DNA of 64,000 nucleotides from Paracidovorax anthurii. Its GTDB lineage: Bacteria > Pseudomonadota > Gammaproteobacteria > Burkholderiales > Burkholderiaceae_C. The DNA is taken from contig NZ_QLTA01000015.1 of the NCBI RefSeq assembly GCF_003269065.1, forward strand, positions 1-64,000, given 5' to 3'. The translations under genes were made by a program, and so were the position numbers. This document shows, one piece after another, positions 17,727-27,599 of this stretch; the first letter of the stretch is position 1; each line of letters starts with the position of its first letter. The notes beneath the pieces were generated by a model, which saw only the letters and a program-made list of their open reading frames with translations, was not told the origin of the DNA and searched no databases.

Positions 17727-18938
17727 TCAGGATGCAGGCACTGCGCCTTCTGTTCGGCGCGGCCCGCTGGGGCGCTTGCCATTGAGGAGGATGCCGATGG
17801 AGGTAAACCGCACCATCCCGTGGTAACTCGCCAAACTTAAAGCCGTGGTGGCCAAGATGTTGATCAACATCTTCACACCGGCGTGCCAAGGCAGCCCGAA
17901 CAGCAAGGCTCCGACGCCGATGGTCAGAGGCATGTGGACCAAATACACCCAGTAGGAGCTGTCCGCGAGGTAGGTCATGACGGGGCGTGGTCGTCCCAAG
18001 TAGGCAGAGAACACACCGATCAGCGCGAAACTCCAGCACCATGCGGTAGCGTTGTACGCCAACGAAAAAGTCAGACGCACGCCCATCGGCAGTGCATCGC
18101 GCGACCCGATGGGAACCTGTTCGAGCACGATGCCGGAAGCCAGAAACAACGCCATCCCGGCGGCCATGTACCACGGCCAGCGCCGCAGGTAATGCGCCAA
18201 CAGCACCTGCCGATGGGAGTACAGCGCCAGCCCAAAAGCGTAGAACAGGCCGTTGTGCACCCACTCCGTCCACGGTGGCAGGAAGGCGTTACCGGGCCGC
18301 ACCAGTCCATTGCCGTATTGCGCGCCCACAGCCGCCAAAACAGCGGCCAGCAATGCAATGCCCCATGGCGTACGGCCCATGGCGGCCAGCCAGCGCCCCA
18401 GTGCCGGACCGACTGCCGGCATGGTGCGCTGCAGAAGGACCTGCACCAGAGGCGTGAGGAGGCTGAGCCACAGCAGCAGCCACAGAAACCACAGGTGCAG
18501 CGTGTTCAGTGACCCATGCGCCCCAGTCCCCTGGGTAGGCGTCAGAGCGAGGTCCAGGCCCCAGGAACCGCGGGCCATGCGATGCAGGAACAGCAGTGCC
18601 AGTATCGAGCACGAGAGGAACAATGGCGGCCAAAACACAGCGAAGGGCAGCGCAAGGCGGCGCAGCCGGTGTTTGGCGGTAGCCATCGGCCCACGCTGCG
18701 CGATGAGCAAGCCGACGAAGAAGCCGGCCAGGATGAAAAACACCGGCATGCGAAAAGCATGGATGAAGGCGACCAGCAAGTCTGCCGCAGGCGTCGTTTT
18801 GTTGTCGCGCCAGGGCAGCAGAGGAGACCCGGCCATGTGGATCACTGCTACGTGCAGCACGATGCCCAGCCACATCATGGCGGCGCGCAGGTTGTCGAGC
18901 GCGTGCAGGCGTTGCTGACTGGCGTAGCCCTGGTTCAT
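17727..18938 (-). CDS. Acyltransferase 3 family membrane protein (OpgC/MdoC-like)
   Basis: A 403-residue integral membrane protein with about ten hydrophobic segments. The N-terminus (RLHALDNLRAAMMWLGIVLHVAVIHM) carries the family's conserved Asp/Arg and the His thought to act in acyl transfer. FRMPVFFILAGFFVGLL and YLADSSYWVYLVHMPLTI are also typical. Family members move acetyl or succinyl groups from cytoplasmic donors to periplasmic glycans; OpgC succinylates osmoregulated glucans. The start is ATG 18938, with GGAGG seven bases before it. Base composition is lower in GC (about 60%) than neighbouring genes, a hint of transfer. The target glycan is unknown. Confidence 0.85.
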   Translation of the reverse strand: MNQGYASQQRLHALDNLRAAMMWLGIVLHVAVIHMAGSPLLPWRDNKTTPAADLLVAFIHAFRMPVFFILAGFFVGLLIAQRGPMATAKHRLRRLALPFAVFWPPLFLSCSILALLFLHRMARGSWGLDLALTPTQGTGAHGSLNTLHLWFLWLLLWLSLLTPLVQVLLQRTMPAVGPALGRWLAAMGRTPWGIALLAAVLAAVGAQYGNGLVRPGNAFLPPWTEWVHNGLFYAFGLALYSHRQVLLAHYLRRWPWYMAAGMALFLASGIVLEQVPIGSRDALPMGVRLTFSLAYNATAWCWSFALIGVFSAYLGRPRPVMTYLADSSYWVYLVHMPLTIGVGALLFGLPWHAGVKMLINILATTALSLASYHGMVRFTSIGILLNGKRPSGPRRTEGAVPAS

Positions 18939-19110
18939 CTCTTCGCCTCCCACCGTTATGTACTTTCAGGGACTCTATCAGGGCTCATTGCGACGGAGCT
19001 GAGCGATTCTGGAGAAGCAGGCGCAGATGAAACGCGCCGACAAAGCCGACAACCCGGTCGAGACAGAAACAGCGCATACCCGGGGGACAGGATTCTCAGC
19101 AAAACAGCCT

Positions 19111-19155
19111 CCATGTCGCCGTGTTTTCTATCGATTCAGCTATATTTTTAATAGC
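19111..19155 (-). repeat. 18+16+11 dispersed repeat, copy 2
   Basis: In minus orientation: CCATGTCGCCG (19111-19121), 16-bp spacer, 18-bp stem-loop AGCTATATTTTTAATAGC (19138-19155). It abuts the stop codon of the hemerythrin gene. Spacing is identical to the other copies. Confidence 0.8.
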
Positions 19156-19156
19156 A

Positions 19157-19741
19157 TCAACCTGCCCCACGCCGCCGCGCCATCTCCTGCCCCATCGGGC
19201 CCAGCGCCCCCTCGGGCAGCAGCGCGCGGGCCTGCGGGTAGACCGCCTCTTCCTCGCGACGGATGTGGGTGGCGTAGAGCCCGGCGAATGCCGCCAGCGC
19301 CGCCCCGTCCCGCTCAGACAGCCCATCGGCCTCGCCGGCCGCGATCGCCGCCAGCGGCCCGCGCGCGGCGGCCCAGCCCCCGGCCATGGCGGCGTGGTCG
19401 GCCTGCAGCGCGCGCACCAGCGCCACCACGCCGGCATCGCCGTGGGCCAGTAGCGGCGGGAAGACGTGCAGCTCCTCGTCCTCGTGGTGCAGCGGCGCGG
19501 CAATGTCGAAATACCGCAGCACGTCGCGCGCCGCATCCCGCGCTGCGGCGTCGCAGCCCCGCGCGCGCAGGTGCTCCTGCAGGCGCTGCAGCAGCGCCAG
19601 GGTGCGCTGCACGCGCTCGTGGCAGGCGTGGAGCATTTCGAAGGGCTGGTCGAAGCCGGCCGAGGGGCTGCGCAGGCCGGGCACGGCGGCGGAGCGGCCG
19701 GGGGCGGCGCGCGGCGGAAGGGGGACGGCGGTGCGGATCAT
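19157..19741 (-). CDS. Hemerythrin domain protein
   Basis: A 194-residue protein with a hemerythrin-type HHE fold. Metal-ligand positions are visible in FEMLHACHERVQ, IAAPLHHEDEELHVFPPLL, LQADHAAMAGG and YATHIRREEEAVYPQARALL, giving the alternating His/Glu ligands of a di-iron site in a four-helix bundle. Such proteins sense or bind O2, NO or iron in the cytoplasm. The start is taken at ATG 19741 (MIRTAVPLPP); no strong ribosome site is seen, and the longer open frame upstream has random composition. It is transcribed alone, downstream of nothing obvious. Its precise function is unknown. Confidence 0.82.
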   Translation of the reverse strand: MIRTAVPLPPRAAPGRSAAVPGLRSPSAGFDQPFEMLHACHERVQRTLALLQRLQEHLRARGCDAAARDAARDVLRYFDIAAPLHHEDEELHVFPPLLAHGDAGVVALVRALQADHAAMAGGWAAARGPLAAIAAGEADGLSERDGAALAAFAGLYATHIRREEEAVYPQARALLPEGALGPMGQEMARRRGAG

Positions 19742-19913
19742 CGTGGCATGCGGGAGCGCGAGGAGATCGCCGGATTGTCCGCAGAAGCCGCCATGGCGCG
19801 GCCGGAGCCACTGCAGGCCATGTTGACATGGGGCAAGGCCTGCGCGATGGCGCCCCTCGCTTCCCGCCTTCCCTCCCGGCCCCCTGCGAGCCCCGGCGGT
19901 CAACGCACCCCGC

Positions 19914-20897
19914 TCATGCGTCGGCACTGAAGCCGATCGATTTCACGATCGGCCCCCAGCGCTCCAGATCGGATTTCAGCGCGGCGGCCAGCTCCTGCGG
20001 CGAAGAGGACCGGGTTTCGAGCCCCATGGCCGCCAGGCCGTCGATCACGTCCTTGGCCGCAAGCGCCTGGCGGATGGCCGCGTTGGCATTCCTCACCACG
20101 GCGGGGCTCGCCTTGCCGGGCAGGAAGAAGCCGTGCCACTCTCCATACACGAGCGACTTGAAGCCTTGCTCGACCAGCGTGGGAACCTGGGGAACGAACT
20201 GGCTGCGCGAGGCGCCGCTGGTGGACAGGATGCGGAGCTTTCCCCCCGGCAGGTGGGGCAGGAACTCGCCCACGGGCGCGGAGACGGAGGCGATCTGGCC
20301 GCCCACCAGGTCCATGATGGCGGGCTGGGTGCCGCGGAACCCGACGTGGCGCAGGTCCACATTGCCGGCACGGCCCATCAGCACGCCCACGAAATGCGGC
20401 ACCGAGCCGGGGGCGGGAGAGCCGAAGTTGGCCAGATCCGGATGCGCCTTGCACCAGGCCAGGAACTCGGGAACGCTGGTCACCGCGGCGGGGACCATGG
20501 GGCCGACGGCGAACCCCATGTCCACGTAGGCCCCCATCGAGACGGGCGCCAAGTCGGCCAGCGGGTCATAGGGCAGCTTCCGGTAGGTGTGCGGGTAGAT
20601 GCCCAGCATGGACATGGGCGTGACCAGCAACGTGGCGCCATCGGGGGCCGCTGCCTTCAGCGCGGAGATGGCGATCTGGCCCCCAGCGCCCGGCCGGCTG
20701 TCGACGAAGACCGATTTCGCATAGGTGCCGGCCAAGCGGCCCGCGACCCGGCGCGCCTCCGTGTCGATCGTTCCGCCCGGGGCGAACCCGGCGATGATCC
20801 TGGCACTTTCCAGCGGGTCGGCCCGGGCCCCGAGGGGCACGGCGGACGCGGCCCACCCCCAGGCGAGCCGGGACATCAGTTGACGGCGGGTTGGCAT
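19914..20897 (-). CDS. Bug/TctC family tripartite tricarboxylate receptor
   Basis: A 327-residue periplasmic solute receptor. It has a twin-Arg-like N-terminus (MPTRRQLMSRLAWGWAASAVPLGARA) as export signal, then the Bug pattern: ARIIAGFAPGGTIDTEAR, VDSRPGAGGQIAISALKAAAPDG, YDPLADLAPVS and HVGFRGTQPAIMDLVGGQI. Bug proteins bind carboxylates including aromatic acids. It is the last gene of the meta-pathway operon, 54 bases after the FAH gene, and has AAGGAG before its ATG. Its place suggests that it captures the aromatic substrate of this pathway, perhaps handing it to an unlinked TctAB permease. Confidence 0.88.
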   Translation of the reverse strand: MPTRRQLMSRLAWGWAASAVPLGARADPLESARIIAGFAPGGTIDTEARRVAGRLAGTYAKSVFVDSRPGAGGQIAISALKAAAPDGATLLVTPMSMLGIYPHTYRKLPYDPLADLAPVSMGAYVDMGFAVGPMVPAAVTSVPEFLAWCKAHPDLANFGSPAPGSVPHFVGVLMGRAGNVDLRHVGFRGTQPAIMDLVGGQIASVSAPVGEFLPHLPGGKLRILSTSGASRSQFVPQVPTLVEQGFKSLVYGEWHGFFLPGKASPAVVRNANAAIRQALAAKDVIDGLAAMGLETRSSSPQELAAALKSDLERWGPIVKSIGFSADA

Positions 20898-20951
20898 GTC
20901 GTGGGTCTCCTTGGTTTTATTCGTGGGATGCAGAGATAGAGAGATGGGCGG

Positions 20952-21905
20952 TCAACCCGTCCTGGCTTTCCTGGCATCGCTCAGGTTCTGTTTCAAGCGG
21001 TCCGGCACCCGTTCGTCGAAGCCCAGGGCCACGCGCCGGACTTCCGGTGTATCGGTGGGTTGGTGGCCCACCCCCAGCGCGCTCGCACGCGGGGCGGCGA
21101 TTTCCACCACGGTGCCGGCGACCCGGCCGAGGCCCGTGATTTCGCACTCCACGAAGTCGCCCGGGTCCACCGAGCGGGAATGGCAGGGGGTGCCCATCAG
21201 GATCACGTCGCCGGCCAGCAGCGTGATGTGCCGGGCCAGATCGGCGATGACGTAGTGCGGGCCCCAGATCGTTTCCTCTCCGATCCGGGCCTCCTGCACC
21301 ACCCGGCCATTGACGTAGGTGCGCAGGGTCTGCGCGAACAGGTCGATGCCGCGAACCAGGCCCGGCCCGATGGGCAGCAGGGTGTCGGCGCCCTTCACGC
21401 GAAGCATCGACCCCTGGTCGGTGTCGCGGAAGTCCTGCAAGCCCATGTCGAGCGCGGGGCAGAAGCCTTCGATGCAGTCCCAGGCCTCTTCGGGCGTGAC
21501 GTTGCGGCAGGTCTTGCCGATCACGACGGCGTATTCGCCCTCGTAGTTCAGGTACTGGCAATCGGCAGGCTTGAGGATCTGCCCGCCGTGCCCGTTCAGG
21601 GACGTGGGCGGCTTGGTGAAATACGTCGGAGCTTCCGTGGGCTTGGGCTTCTGGCGAGTCTCGTGGCTGCGCGAGCTGTAGGAAATGTGAACGGCAATGA
21701 TCTTGCCCGGCGCCACGGGGGGCAGGTAATCCTGGCCCCCGGCCTCCAGCAGGCGGCCGTCGTCGAGGCGCAGGCGGCCGGAGTCCGGCCCCTCCTCCAC
21801 GATCGTTCCCCAAAATGCGCTGCCTCCGACCAGCACGCGCCGGCGTTCCACCCGGGGCCCGCGCATGACAGCGGGCAACCCGGACATCGGGAATTCAAAA
21901 TTCAT
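20952..21905 (-). CDS. FAH-family isomerase/decarboxylase of the meta pathway (HpaG-like)
   Basis: A 317-residue FAH superfamily enzyme. Typical segments are EYAVVIGKTCRNV, with metal-binding Glu, FCPALDMGLQDFRDTDQGS, MLRVKGADTLLPIGPGLV and MGTPCHSRSVDPGDFVECEI. In homoprotocatechuate pathways such enzymes decarboxylate or isomerise 5-carboxymethyl-2-hydroxymuconate derivatives. E. coli HpaG is a two-domain fusion, whereas this is a single-domain protein, so one of the two steps may be missing or done by the same enzyme. ATG 21905 follows GGAG. It lies between the dioxygenase and receptor genes of the operon; the dioxygenase stop is 36 bases upstream. Confidence 0.82.
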   Translation of the reverse strand: MNFEFPMSGLPAVMRGPRVERRRVLVGGSAFWGTIVEEGPDSGRLRLDDGRLLEAGGQDYLPPVAPGKIIAVHISYSSRSHETRQKPKPTEAPTYFTKPPTSLNGHGGQILKPADCQYLNYEGEYAVVIGKTCRNVTPEEAWDCIEGFCPALDMGLQDFRDTDQGSMLRVKGADTLLPIGPGLVRGIDLFAQTLRTYVNGRVVQEARIGEETIWGPHYVIADLARHITLLAGDVILMGTPCHSRSVDPGDFVECEITGLGRVAGTVVEIAAPRASALGVGHQPTDTPEVRRVALGFDERVPDRLKQNLSDARKARTG

Positions 21906-21940
21906 GGGGTGTCTCCGACCCTGCAGTGATGGGAAGGCCC

Positions 21941-22870
21941 TCAAGCCGCGCCGGCCCGGCCCGCGGGCGCGGACCCGGCCGTGCCGGAGGGATTCAGGTG
22001 GGGCGCGGTGTCGAACCAGACATGGATGTTTCCGGTGCCGCGCGCGTTCTCGTAGGCGGACAAGGGCTCTCCCCGGGCCTGGCATGCGGCGCCCCCCATC
22101 GCCCCGAGCATTTGCAGGTAATGCGCGCCGAACGCCTCCCAGGGCTTGCGGCGATAGTCCTCATCCCAGCGCGCCAGGATTTCGCCGTGCCGCCCCTGGC
22201 GCATCAGCTCGATGGCGGCCTTGTCGCTGGCGATGTTCTCGGGGCGAGAGACGTTGCTTTCATGAAAGATGCGCGGGTGGTTCGGGCGCCAGTCGATGCC
22301 GTTGAACTTGTGGCTCAACGCCCCGGACGCCAGCAGCACCACCCGCAGGTCGCTGCGCCGGATGGCTTCCCCGATGTCTTCGCCGGACTCCAGGAACTGG
22401 GGCCACTCGCAGTTCTGGCAGGAACTGACGGTCAGCACCGGTATCCGGCTCAACTCCAGCTGCAGGTGCTTGACCAGATTGAGCGTGGCGTATTGCTTGC
22501 CCAGCTCGGGGTGCCGAATGCACCGGACATAGCCCTGCCGCTCGCGCGAGACGGCCTCGACCTGCAGCGCCAGCCCCGGGCAGCCGCGATAGTCGTAGGG
22601 CACGCCATGCAGGTACCAGGGCATCTCGTCGGAGATGTAGCTCCCCTTGAAATGGTCGCCGCCATCCACGAGGTGGTAGCCGGTCGTGAACCAGTGCGAG
22701 TCGAAAATCAGCACGGCATCCGGCTTGACGCCCTGGATGCGCTCGCGCAGGCGCGCATAGCCGGCGATCAGGTCGGAGTCGGCACCGGCGCCTTGCAGCA
22801 CGCGGAACTCCTCGCATTGCATCAAGCCGGGGTGGTGGGAGACGATGGCTGCGCCCAGGATTTGCCCCAT
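21941..22870 (-). CDS. hpaD: Class III extradiol dioxygenase (3,4-dihydroxyphenylacetate 2,3-dioxygenase-like)
   Basis: A 309-residue ring-cleavage dioxygenase of the LigB superfamily. The N-terminal AAIVSHHPGLM supplies metal-ligand His residues. FDSHWFTTGYHLVDGGDHFKG closely resembles the HpaD consensus, and VVLLASGALSHKFNG contains the later catalytic His. It uses Fe(II) to open a catechol ring next to the hydroxyls, giving a semialdehyde for the downstream dehydrogenase. ATG 22870. The operon context (hpaE, hpaI and hpaH homologues) supports 3,4-dihydroxyphenylacetate or a related side-chain catechol as substrate, but sequence alone does not fix it. Confidence 0.8.
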   Translation of the reverse strand: MGQILGAAIVSHHPGLMQCEEFRVLQGAGADSDLIAGYARLRERIQGVKPDAVLIFDSHWFTTGYHLVDGGDHFKGSYISDEMPWYLHGVPYDYRGCPGLALQVEAVSRERQGYVRCIRHPELGKQYATLNLVKHLQLELSRIPVLTVSSCQNCEWPQFLESGEDIGEAIRRSDLRVVLLASGALSHKFNGIDWRPNHPRIFHESNVSRPENIASDKAAIELMRQGRHGEILARWDEDYRRKPWEAFGAHYLQMLGAMGGAACQARGEPLSAYENARGTGNIHVWFDTAPHLNPSGTAGSAPAGRAGAA

Positions 22871-22915
22871 GGAGATACCTTTTTTGCGGGTGGTCGGATT
22901 GGGAGGGCGGCCTGC

Positions 22916-24391
22916 TCAGCGATGGCTGAAGCTGGCCTTGAAAGGCTTCCGGGGGACGATCACGTCCTTGACGTCGCAGAAGAATTCGAAGCTCCAGTCA
23001 CCGCCTTCGCGGCCGATGCCCGAGCGCTTGATGCCGCCGAAAGGCGCCGCGAGATCGCGGATGCCGAAGCTGTTCACCCAGATGAACCCCGAGCGGATCC
23101 GCTCGGCCACCGCGATGGCATGCCCCTGCTCGCCGTAGCACACGCCGCCCAGCCCATAGTCGGTGCCGTTCGCCATGTCGATGGCCTCCTCATCGGAGCC
23201 GAAGGTCTGCAGCGTGAGCACGGGGCCGAACACTTCGTTCTGCACGATCTCGTCGCTCTGGTGCAGGTCGGTCAGCATGGTGGGCCGGTAGTACTGGGCG
23301 CCCAACGGATGGCGGCCGCCGCCCCACAGCAGGCGCGCCCCCCGGGCCACCGCGCGGTCCACGAAGGCGGCCACCCGCTCCACCTGGCGCGGGTGAATCA
23401 GCGGACCGACCTCGGTGGACTCGCTGCGGGGATCACCGACATTGAGCTTCTCCACATAGCCGCGCAGGGCCTCGACATAGCGATCGGCAATGTTCCGGTG
23501 AACCAGGAACCGCGTCCCCGCCAGGCAGACCTGGCCGGCATTGCGGTACATCAGGGCGCCGGTGGCCGCGGCGCCATCGATGTCCGCGTCCTCCAGCACC
23601 ACGAATGCGCTCTTGCCGCCCAGCTCCAGGCTGCATGGCACCAGATGGGCTCCCGCCGCCTGTGCGATCCGCTTCGCGGTGGGCACAGAGCCGGTGAACG
23701 AAATCCGGGCCAGCCGGGGATCGCTGACCAGCCTGGCGCCCGTTTGCGCGCCACTGCCCTGGACCACGTTGAAGACGCCGGCGGGCAGGCCTGCCGCGTG
23801 GGCCGCGTCCGCCAGCAGGGAACAGGTCAGTGGCGCCCATTCCGGCGGCTTGAGCACGCAGGTGTTGCCCGAGGCCAGGGCCGGCCCCAGCTTCCAGGTC
23901 GAGAGCATCAGCGGGGCATTCCACGGAGTGATGATGCCGGCCACGCCCGCGGGATCGTGGCGAACCAGGTGGGTGGCCTGATCCGTCTCCAGCGTGCGGT
24001 TCTGCAGCGCCAGGGCATGCTCGGCGAACCAGCGGATGTTCAGCATGGCGCGCGGGACCACGCCGTGCCGCATGCGCGACAGGAGGACGCCCGCATCACT
24101 GCTCTCCAGCAGGCACAGCGCATCGGCCCGCCGGCCGATCTCCTCCGCGAAGCGATCGAGGTAGGGCTTGCGGCCCTCCGCCCCCAAGGCCGCCCAGCCC
24201 GTGAACGCGCGCTGCGCCGCCTCGACGGCGTGCTCCACATGCTCGGGAAGGCCCTCGGCGATGCGGCCCAGCAGGCTTTGGTCGATGGGGCTGTGCAGCT
24301 CGAAGGTTTCGCGGGAGGCGATGCGCTGCCCATCGATGTAATGGTCTGGCGACACCGGTATGCCGGCGACGTCGAGCAGGGGACGGGTCAT
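22916..24391 (-). CDS. hpaE: 5-carboxymethyl-2-hydroxymuconate semialdehyde dehydrogenase-like aldehyde dehydrogenase
   Basis: A 491-residue NAD(P)-dependent aldehyde dehydrogenase of normal length. The catalytic set is complete: Asn158 (TPWNAP), Lys181 (VLKPPE), Glu256 (LELGGKS) and nucleophile Cys289 (NAGQVCLAGTR); the cofactor site is FTGSVPTAK. It would oxidise the ring-cleavage semialdehyde to the dicarboxylate. It sits 45 bases upstream of the dioxygenase gene and 42 bases downstream of the FAD oxidase gene in the same operon. The HpaE name rests mainly on neighbours, since the superfamily is broad. Confidence 0.8.
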   Translation of the reverse strand: MTRPLLDVAGIPVSPDHYIDGQRIASRETFELHSPIDQSLLGRIAEGLPEHVEHAVEAAQRAFTGWAALGAEGRKPYLDRFAEEIGRRADALCLLESSDAGVLLSRMRHGVVPRAMLNIRWFAEHALALQNRTLETDQATHLVRHDPAGVAGIITPWNAPLMLSTWKLGPALASGNTCVLKPPEWAPLTCSLLADAAHAAGLPAGVFNVVQGSGAQTGARLVSDPRLARISFTGSVPTAKRIAQAAGAHLVPCSLELGGKSAFVVLEDADIDGAAATGALMYRNAGQVCLAGTRFLVHRNIADRYVEALRGYVEKLNVGDPRSESTEVGPLIHPRQVERVAAFVDRAVARGARLLWGGGRHPLGAQYYRPTMLTDLHQSDEIVQNEVFGPVLTLQTFGSDEEAIDMANGTDYGLGGVCYGEQGHAIAVAERIRSGFIWVNSFGIRDLAAPFGGIKRSGIGREGGDWSFEFFCDVKDVIVPRKPFKASFSHR

Positions 24392-24433
24392 GGGGAGGTC
24401 TCCAATGTTCTTGTTGCGTGGGGCCGGTGCGCG

Positions 24434-25843
24434 TCAAGCCAGCAACTTGCCGGGATTCAGCAAGCCCCGGGGGTCCAGGGCCTGCTTGATGCGGCGCATC
24501 AAGGCCAGCTCGACCGATGGCTTGTAGCGGGCCGATGCATCGCGCCGCAGCACCCCCAGGCCGTGCTCCGCGGAGATCGATCCCCCCGATGCATGCACCG
24601 CGTCGTGCACCAACTGGTTCATGGGCCCCTCCAGGGCCAGGAAATCGCTCTCGGCCATGCCCTCCGAGGGAGACAGGTTGTAGTGCAGGTTGCCGTCGCC
24701 CAAATGCCCGAAGACCACCAGGCGCACCCCGCCGGACCGCGCGGCAATGGCGGCGCCGGTCGATTCGATGAACCCGGCGATGCGGGAGACCGGCAGGGAG
24801 ATGTCGTGCTTGATCGTCTTGCCTTCGGCACCCTGCGCTTCGGAAATGTTCTCGCGCAGGGCCCAGAGGGCCTCGAACTGGGACAGGCTGGACGACAGGG
24901 CGGCGTCCGAGATCAGCGATTGCTCGAATGCCGCTTCGAGACAGGCCTCCAGGATCGAAGCGGCCTGGCCGTCCGCGTGCTCGCTCGACAGTTCGATCAG
25001 CACATACCAGGCGCTGCGCTCATTGAAGGGCACGCGCGCCCCGGGGATGTGCTTCTCCACCAATCGGAGACAGCTATCGCCCATCAACTCGAAGGCGGTG
25101 AGCCCCGCGCCCAATCGCGACCGGGCGAGCGTCAGCAACCCGACCGCATCCGCCGGCGTGGCAACGGCGACGCATGCGAGCACCCGGCTCGCGGGCTGGG
25201 GAAACAGTTTCAGCGTGGCGCCCGTGATGATGCCGAGCGTGCCCTCGCTGCCGATGTACAGGTCGCGCAGGTCGTAGCCCGTGTTGTCCTTGCGCAATCC
25301 CCGCAGGCCGTTCCAGAGGTCGCCCTCGGCGGTCACGACCTCCAGCCCCAGGCAAAGCTCCCGTGCATTGCCATAGCGCAGCACCTGCACTCCGCCCGCG
25401 TTGCTGGCCAGATTCCCCCCGATCGTGCAGCTGCCCTCCGCGGCCAGGCTCAACGGGAACAATCGATCGACCGACCTGGCCGCCTCCTGCAGCGCGAACA
25501 GGGTCAGTCCGGCATCCACCGTGATGGTGTCGTTCTGGACATCCACCTCCCGGACCCGCTGCAGGCCGGTCAGCGACAAGACCACCGACTGGCCGGAGCC
25601 ATCGGGCGTCGCTCCTCCCGAAAGCCCCGTGTTGCCCCCCTGGGGGACCACGGGAATGCGGTGTTCATGGCACCACCGCATCACCCGGGCCACGTCCTCG
25701 GGGCTTTCGGGCTGGACCACGGCCCAGGCGGCGCCCGTCCATTTGCCACGCCAATCCGTGAGGTACGGCGCCATCTCCGCGGCATCGGTGAGCAGGCGCC
25801 CCGAGAAGGCGGCGCGCAGGGCCTGGCGGAGTTCAGTACCCAT
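24434..25843 (-). CDS. FAD-linked oxidase (D-2-hydroxyacid dehydrogenase, GlcD/DLD type)
   Basis: A 469-residue flavoenzyme of the FAD_binding_4 plus FAD-oxidase C-terminal family. The FAD pyrophosphate-binding stretch is [39 protein letters not shown] and [16 protein letters not shown] are also typical. The C-terminal [17 protein letters not shown] and [11 protein letters not shown] carry the substrate and metal residues. It oxidises a D-2-hydroxy acid such as lactate, 2-hydroxyglutarate or a mandelate. The gene begins at ATG 25843, overlapping the end of the aldolase gene by 11 bases. Such an oxidase is not a standard part of the homoprotocatechuate pathway, so it may open or drain the route. 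Confidence 0.85.
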   Translation of the reverse strand: MGTELRQALRAAFSGRLLTDAAEMAPYLTDWRGKWTGAAWAVVQPESPEDVARVMRWCHEHRIPVVPQGGNTGLSGGATPDGSGQSVVLSLTGLQRVREVDVQNDTITVDAGLTLFALQEAARSVDRLFPLSLAAEGSCTIGGNLASNAGGVQVLRYGNARELCLGLEVVTAEGDLWNGLRGLRKDNTGYDLRDLYIGSEGTLGIITGATLKLFPQPASRVLACVAVATPADAVGLLTLARSRLGAGLTAFELMGDSCLRLVEKHIPGARVPFNERSAWYVLIELSSEHADGQAASILEACLEAAFEQSLISDAALSSSLSQFEALWALRENISEAQGAEGKTIKHDISLPVSRIAGFIESTGAAIAARSGGVRLVVFGHLGDGNLHYNLSPSEGMAESDFLALEGPMNQLVHDAVHASGGSISAEHGLGVLRRDASARYKPSVELALMRRIKQALDPRGLLNPGKLLA

Positions 25844-26642
25844 GGCGCGCCTCGGCGGTTGCAGGCAGGGCGCCATCGCGGTAGCGCTGCAGCAGGGAGC
25901 CAGCCGCCCGCGACAGCAGGGTCGTATCCACGCCAATGGCCACGAACTGCGCGCCGACCCGGGTGTAGTGCCGCGCCAGCGCTTCGTCCGTGCAGAGGAT
26001 CCCCGCAGCCTTGCCGCGCGAGCGGAGGGCCCGGATGGCCTGCTCGATCACGGCCTTCACTTCGGAGTGCGCGGGCTGTCCCAGGTACCCCATGGATGCG
26101 GAAAGATCGGCGGGGCCGATGAAGACCCCGTCCACGCCGTCCACCTGGGCGATGGCATCCAGTTGCCCGAGCGCCTGCGCCGTTTCGACTTGCACCAGAA
26201 GGCAGACGCGCTCATTGGCCTCGTGCAGATAGCCGGGATAGCGGCTCCAGCGCGACGATCGCGCCAGGCCGCTTCCGACACCGCGGTTTCCCTGGGGCGG
26301 ATACCGCATGGCCCGGACCAGCGCCTGGGCCGCCCCGGCGGACTCCACCATCGGAACCAGCAGGGTGTGGGCACCGATTTCGAGGACCTGCTTGATCAAC
26401 GCCGGATCGCCCTGCGGAATGCGCACGACCGCTTCGCTGCCATACGGCGCTGCCGCCTGCAATGCCCCAAGCATGGATCTCAGGTCGTTCGGGCCATGCT
26501 CGCCATCGATCAGCACCCAGTCATAGCCCAGCCCCGCGCAGAGTTCCGTGGAGTACGGGTCCGCCAGGCCCAGCCACAGGCCTGCCAGTTGGTGCCCGGC
26601 ATGGAGAGCGTCCTTGAACGTGTTGCGAGGGGTTGGCGTCAT
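25833..26642 (-). CDS. hpaI: 4-hydroxy-2-oxoheptane-1,7-dioate aldolase-like (HpcH/HpaI family)
   Basis: A 269-residue class II pyruvate aldolase. Signatures are [33 protein letters not shown], with the His base, [27 protein letters not shown], with the pyruvate-binding Arg, [13 protein letters not shown], with the metal-ligand Glu, and [13 protein letters not shown], with the metal-ligand Asp. It splits 4-hydroxy-2-oxo-heptanedioate into pyruvate and succinic semialdehyde. ATG 26642 overlaps the hydratase stop by four bases (ATGA), and its own end overlaps the FAD oxidase start, so the three genes are translationally coupled. Confidence 0.87.
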   Translation of the reverse strand: MTPTPRNTFKDALHAGHQLAGLWLGLADPYSTELCAGLGYDWVLIDGEHGPNDLRSMLGALQAAAPYGSEAVVRIPQGDPALIKQVLEIGAHTLLVPMVESAGAAQALVRAMRYPPQGNRGVGSGLARSSRWSRYPGYLHEANERVCLLVQVETAQALGQLDAIAQVDGVDGVFIGPADLSASMGYLGQPAHSEVKAVIEQAIRALRSRGKAAGILCTDEALARHYTRVGAQFVAIGVDTTLLSRAAGSLLQRYRDGALPATAEARHGY

Positions 26643-27445
26643 GCGAACCTCGCGGAGATCGAGCCCAGGGTGCCGTAGTCCGCATGGAACACGTCCCCCG
26701 CGGCACACGCGACGGGGCGCGTGAAGGAGCCGCTCAGGACGATCTCGCCGGCCTCCAGCGATTGGCCATAGGGCGCCAGCCGATTGGCCAGCCATGCGAC
26801 ACCGTGGGCCGGGTGATTCAGCACCGCGGCACCGAGGCCGGATTCCTCGATCACTCCGTTCTTGAACAGCAATGCGCCCGCCCAACGCCAATCCACGGCG
26901 TTCGGGCGCATGGGCCTGCCCCCCAGGATGATCGCGCCGTTGGCGGCGTTGTCGGCAATGGTGTCCAGCACCTTGCGGGGCGCGCGGCTGTGCCTGTCGA
27001 ACTGCTCGATGCGCGCATCGATCAGCTCCAGGGCGGGGACCACGTAGTCGGTGGCATTCAGGACATCGAACATCGTCACGCCGGGCCCCCGCAGAGGCCG
27101 GGACAGGATGAAAGCGAACTCCACCTCCAGGCGGGGGAAGATGAAGCGATCCGCCGGAATCTCCGCGCCGTCGGGGATCAGCATGTCGTCCAGCAAGGTG
27201 CCGTAGTCGGGCTCGGTGATCTGCGACGCAATCTGCATCGCGCGCGACGTGAGGCCGATCTTGTGGCCGATCACCGTGCGGCCCTCCGCCTGGCAGAGCT
27301 TCATCCAGGCACTCTGGATGGCGTAGCTGTCTTCGATGCCCATGCCCGGGTACCGGCGGGAAAACTGCTCCAGCTGGATCCGGGTGCGCTGCGACTCGTG
27401 CAGCTGCCGGGCAAGCGAGGCGTGGATTTCAGGGCTGAGGTTCAC
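26639..27445 (-). CDS. hpaH: 2-oxo-hepta-3-ene-1,7-dioate hydratase
   Basis: A 268-residue hydratase of the HpaH/MhpD/4-oxalocrotonate decarboxylase group. Motifs are [42 protein letters not shown], with metal-ligand Glu residues, and a C-terminal [26 protein letters not shown]. It adds water to 2-oxo-hept-3-enedioate to make the aldolase substrate. It is the first gene of the operon and faces a LysR gene across a 154-base gap. The close HpaI partner supports the C7-dicarboxylate role. Confidence 0.87.
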   Translation of the reverse strand: MNLSPEIHASLARQLHESQRTRIQLEQFSRRYPGMGIEDSYAIQSAWMKLCQAEGRTVIGHKIGLTSRAMQIASQITEPDYGTLLDDMLIPDGAEIPADRFIFPRLEVEFAFILSRPLRGPGVTMFDVLNATDYVVPALELIDARIEQFDRHSRAPRKVLDTIADNAANGAIILGGRPMRPNAVDWRWAGALLFKNGVIEESGLGAAVLNHPAHGVAWLANRLAPYGQSLEAGEIVLSGSFTRPVACAAGDVFHADYGTLGSISARFA

Positions 27446-27504
27446 GTGGATCGACCTGGTCAGGGAGGTGACGAATGGCTGGAAGTATCGATGGGGGGTC
27501 TCTC

Positions 27505-27548
27505 ATCCACAATCGACAAATACTGGCCCATTGATAAGCAGATGTGGA
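27505..27548. promoter_or_regulatory. Divergent control region with TCCACA/TGTGGA half-sites
   Basis: Between hpaH and its LysR regulator, ATCCACA (27505-27511) and TGTGGA (27543-27548) form widely spaced inverted half-sites around an AT-rich segment. LysR-type proteins often bind such spaced sites. The assignment is a guess by position and symmetry only. Confidence 0.3.
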
Positions 27549-27599
27549 CAATCCAAAACCGTCCCTCCGCCTCTCTTTTTTCCTCGGAGAACTTGCTCC

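Noticed and set aside
21926-26122. A 1398-codon open frame antisense to the meta-pathway operon
   Set aside because: It crosses five well-identified genes and has the same reverse-frame composition; no domain is recognisable.
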